Made by a program: the position numbers and the translations under genes
From: Niastella sp.
GTDB taxonomy: Bacteria > Bacteroidota > Bacteroidia > Chitinophagales > Chitinophagaceae
Length of the DNA: 8,904 nt
NCBI GenBank assembly: GCA_021154515.1
Contig: JAJKIL010000060.1
Coordinates: forward strand, 1 to 8,904
Reading direction: 5' to 3'
Notes under the pieces: model-generated
The model's database searches: none
What the model saw: the letters and a program-made list of their open reading frames with translations, nothing else
What the model was told of the DNA's origin: nothing
Shown here: positions 6,743 to 8,904 of the stretch, one piece after another
How positions within the stretch are numbered: position 1 is the stretch's first letter
How the letters are laid out: each line of letters begins with the position of its first letter

Positions 6743-7940
6743 CGGAACGCGGGAGGATCTTTTCGTTTATATTATACTGTTTCCCCAGATTTTTACGGTA
6801 CTTCTCGATGTACTCCGAGGGTTTCATGCCAAACAACCGGGTAAAATGCTCCCTGAAGTGTTTGATGTCCCCTATTCCTACCAGGTAGGCAGTTTCGTTT
6901 ATATTGTAATTGGAGTTAATAAATAATTCCGCCGCCTTGCGCAAACGAATAAAGCGTACAAATGCGTTGGCCGGCTGGCCACACACCGCTTTGATCTTCT
7001 TATTCATTTTGGAATAACTCATACCCAGTTCATGCGCCAGGGTTTGAATGGTGAACTGCGCATCGTCGAGATGCGCCTCCACAATGGCAATACAGTTATC
7101 CAGGAAGGCTTTGTATTCGGCCGAGACTTTCAGCGGGTTCTGTTGCAGCGTGATCTCGTTATAGAAATACTTCTGCAGGTTGTTCTTGCTTTTTATGAGG
7201 GCTGTTACCCGGGCAACCAGCAGGTCTTTGTCGAAGGGTTTGGTGATAAAATCGTCGGCGCCGCCTTCCACCCCCTGTAACCGGGTATCGGCAGCAACAC
7301 TACCCGACAACAGGATCACCGGGATGTGGCCCAGGGCATTATCGTCCTTTATAATTTTACACAGGTCAATACCCGTCATGCCCTGCATGAACACATCGCT
7401 GATGATGATATCGGGTTGAAATTGTCGCGCCAGCGTAAGCGCTTCTTCCCCACTCTGCGCTTCATACACCGTAAACTGTTCAGTAAACAACGCCGCCACA
7501 TACCGCCTGATCTCCGTATTGTCGTCCACGATCAAAATACGCCGGGTTTCGGTGGCCAGTGCATCCAGGATGGTTTGATCGCTTTTACGTTCCTGTTCAG
7601 GCGTTTCTTTCCAGCTTACCTGTTCAGCAGCCCAATCGGCTGTAATCACTTCCTGCCCCGCCAGCAGTTGTAACTGATCTACCAGACCCAGCATGCGATG
7701 GGTCAGGCGCTGCGCTTCCTGTACCGCTTCCTGCTTTTCTTTCTCGGTTTCCCTGCGCTGCCTTTCGGCTTTTTCCTTTTCTTCGGTTAAGCGTAGTATT
7801 TGTTCTTCGTAGTGTAAACGGGTTTGTCGCGTTTTATACCACCCGTAAATAAACAACAGCATCCAGACCAGGCAGACCGCCGGTAATGGATTGATAAAAA
7901 AAGGAGCAATAAGACAAGCTAAGTAAACAGGTGCGCTCAT
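6735..7940 (-). CDS. Membrane-anchored REC-AraC response regulator
   Basis: This 401-residue protein probably activates the neighbouring susC-susD operon. From the ATG at 7938-7940: two hydrophobic segments (about residues 3-16 and 18-35) followed by basic residues; a highly charged coiled coil (about 37-92, rich in E, K, Q, R); a complete receiver domain with acidic pair D139-D140, phospho-acceptor D182 in 'IIISDVF', S212 and K234 in 'TKPFD'; and a C-terminal AraC-type double helix-turn-helix (about 272-383, with 'LAHELGMSYSKMNKKIK' and 'GIGDIKHFREHFTRLFGMKPSEY'). It resembles the end of a Bacteroidetes hybrid two-component system without the sensor and kinase parts. The phospho-donor must therefore be another protein, unless the protein is not phosphorylated. 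A GTG at 8054 would add 38 residues with a third hydrophobic stretch. I prefer the ATG because the added part is AT-rich, leaves only 38 bases to the divergent gene, and would push the promoter into that gene. The domain calls are firm; the start is about 60% sure. Confidence 0.9.
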   Translation of the reverse strand: MSAPVYLACLIAPFFINPLPAVCLVWMLLFIYGWYKTRQTRLHYEEQILRLTEEKEKAERQRRETEKEKQEAVQEAQRLTHRMLGLVDQLQLLAGQEVITADWAAEQVSWKETPEQERKSDQTILDALATETRRILIVDDNTEIRRYVAALFTEQFTVYEAQSGEEALTLARQFQPDIIISDVFMQGMTGIDLCKIIKDDNALGHIPVILLSGSVAADTRLQGVEGGADDFITKPFDKDLLVARVTALIKSKNNLQKYFYNEITLQQNPLKVSAEYKAFLDNCIAIVEAHLDDAQFTIQTLAHELGMSYSKMNKKIKAVCGQPANAFVRFIRLRKAAELFINSNYNINETAYLVGIGDIKHFREHFTRLFGMKPSEYIEKYRKNLGKQYNINEKILPRSVT

Positions 7941-8059
7941 GTGAATGGTCAAGCCGGCAAACAGCTTTGAGGTTTCGTTATGGTTTATTATAAAATTAAA
8001 GATTATTTCCCACGCAAAAATTGAACCAATAGGTAAGAGCTCCTTAATAGGCACTTCCC

Positions 8060-8067
8060 TATCTTTG
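8060..8067 (+). promoter_or_regulatory. Candidate -7 element of the aldo/keto reductase gene
   Basis: TATCTTTG is a full match to the Bacteroidetes -7 consensus TAnnTTTG and lies 25 bases before the ATG at 8093. No TTG is found at the usual 19-21 base distance upstream, so the promoter is incomplete or needs an activator. Confidence 0.4.
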
Positions 8068-8092
8068 GCAATAAAATGTAAAGCGTCCCGAT

Positions 8093-8904
8093 ATGGAATA
8101 CAGAATATTAGGCCGGTCAGGTCTTAAAGTATCGACTATTACCCTGGGAACAATGACTTTTGGCGGCGCCGGTAAATTTGCGTCGGTGGGTAGTGTGGAT
8201 GTGGCCCTTGGCCGCACCATTATTGATTATTGCATTGAGCAGGGTGTTAACCTGATTGACACAGCCAATATTTATTCAGCCGGGTTATCGGAAGAGATCA
8301 TTGGCGAAATATTGAATGGAAAGCGTCCTGGTAATGTACTCATTGCCTCCAAAGCAAGAATGCCGTTGGGTACCGGCGCTCCGAACGATGAAGGTTTTTC
8401 AAGATACCACATCATTCAGGAGTGTGAGAAGAGTTTAAAGAGATTACGTACTGACGTAATTGACATTTACTATATGCACCAATGGGATGGACTTACGCCG
8501 CTGGATGAAATGCTGGAAGCGCTGGACACGCTGGTTAAGCAGGGCAAGATCCGCTACATCGGTAGTTCCAACTTCTCTGGCTGGCATACGATGAAAGCCT
8601 TACATACCAGCGCTGCGCACGGCTATCAACGTTTTGTGACGCAACAGATCCATTATTCACTGGAAGCAAGAGAAGCAGAATATGAATTATTACCGGTGGG
8701 TATCGACCAGGGACTGGGCGCATTGATCTGGAGCCCGCTCGCTGGTGGTTTACTCAGCGGAAAATATACCCGCGATATGCAAACCCGCAACGAAGGCCGT
8801 TTTGCTGCCGGCTGGACAGAACCTCCCATCCGCGACTTTGATCGTCTTTGGAATATAGTGGATGTGCTGAAAGCCATTGCTGCAGAAAAACAGGTAACAC
8901 CCGC
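8093..8904 (+). CDS. Aldo/keto reductase, 3' end outside window
   Basis: This NADPH-dependent carbonyl reductase of the aldo/keto reductase superfamily is open for 270 codons and cut by the window's right edge; full relatives have about 310-350 residues. It begins with the standard 'MEYRILGRSGLKVSTITLGTMTFG'. The catalytic tetrad is complete: D56 and Y61 in 'DTANIYSAG', K87 in 'IASKA', and H129 in 'YYMHQWD'. The barrel continues with 'GKIRYIGSSNFSGW' and 'WSPLAGGLLSGKY', the latter before the cofactor-binding loops. It looks closest to the bacterial YajO/YhdN-like oxidoreductases, whose natural substrates are mostly unknown. It is transcribed away from the REC-AraC regulator, and shared control is possible but not shown. 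The start is sure, as the ATG lies directly before the first conserved beta strand. Confidence 0.93.
   Translation, partial: MEYRILGRSGLKVSTITLGTMTFGGAGKFASVGSVDVALGRTIIDYCIEQGVNLIDTANIYSAGLSEEIIGEILNGKRPGNVLIASKARMPLGTGAPNDEGFSRYHIIQECEKSLKRLRTDVIDIYYMHQWDGLTPLDEMLEALDTLVKQGKIRYIGSSNFSGWHTMKALHTSAAHGYQRFVTQQIHYSLEAREAEYELLPVGIDQGLGALIWSPLAGGLLSGKYTRDMQTRNEGRFAAGWTEPPIRDFDRLWNIVDVLKAIAAEKQVTP

Noticed and set aside
7032..7673. Plus-strand open frames opposite the REC-AraC regulator
   Set aside because: They are shadows of the conserved receiver and AraC-type domains on the minus strand.
8535..8877. Minus-strand open frames within the aldo/keto reductase
   Set aside because: The plus strand carries an intact reductase with all four catalytic residues; the opposite frames have no recognisable content.

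Overview
The window looks like chromosomal DNA of a Bacteroidota bacterium, most likely of the Chitinophagaceae. The basis is a SusC/SusD outer-membrane pair, a response regulator whose REC and AraC-type domains resemble the end of a Bacteroidetes hybrid two-component protein, promoter elements of the Bacteroidetes type (TAnnTTTG) and few Shine-Dalgarno sites. The assignment to family is an inference from general resemblance, not from a search. No tRNA, rRNA, CRISPR array, insertion sequence or broken gene was seen, and no stretch over 300 bases lacks a gene.

Layout. Bases 1-74 are non-coding and hold a three-unit heptamer repeat. At 75-440 (minus) lies an HxlR-family redox/electrophile-type regulator, diverging from an NAD(P)-binding oxidoreductase at 584-1219 (plus). 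Their 143-base spacer carries a good promoter for the reductase, a candidate promoter for the regulator, and an inverted repeat that overlaps both start regions. This is a typical regulator/target divergon. At 1220-1284 a compound palindrome separates the convergent ends of the reductase and the susD gene.

The main block, all on the minus strand, reads from right to left: a membrane-anchored REC-AraC response regulator (6735-7940), an intrinsic terminator overlapping its stop codon, a 197-base regulatory spacer with two sets of repeats, susC (3232-6537) and susD (1285-3219). SusC is a TonB-dependent outer-membrane porter and SusD its lipoprotein lid. Together they import an oligomeric ligand, usually a glycan or peptide. 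No hydrolase lies beside them here, so the ligand cannot be named. The regulator next door is the obvious candidate for their control.

At 8093 an aldo/keto reductase gene starts on the plus strand, diverging from the regulator, and runs off the end of the window.

The window is mostly ordinary accessory Bacteroidota content. The points that deserve a second look are the regulator architecture (membrane segments and coiled coil joined to REC-AraC without a kinase), the repeats upstream of susC, and the divergon operator.
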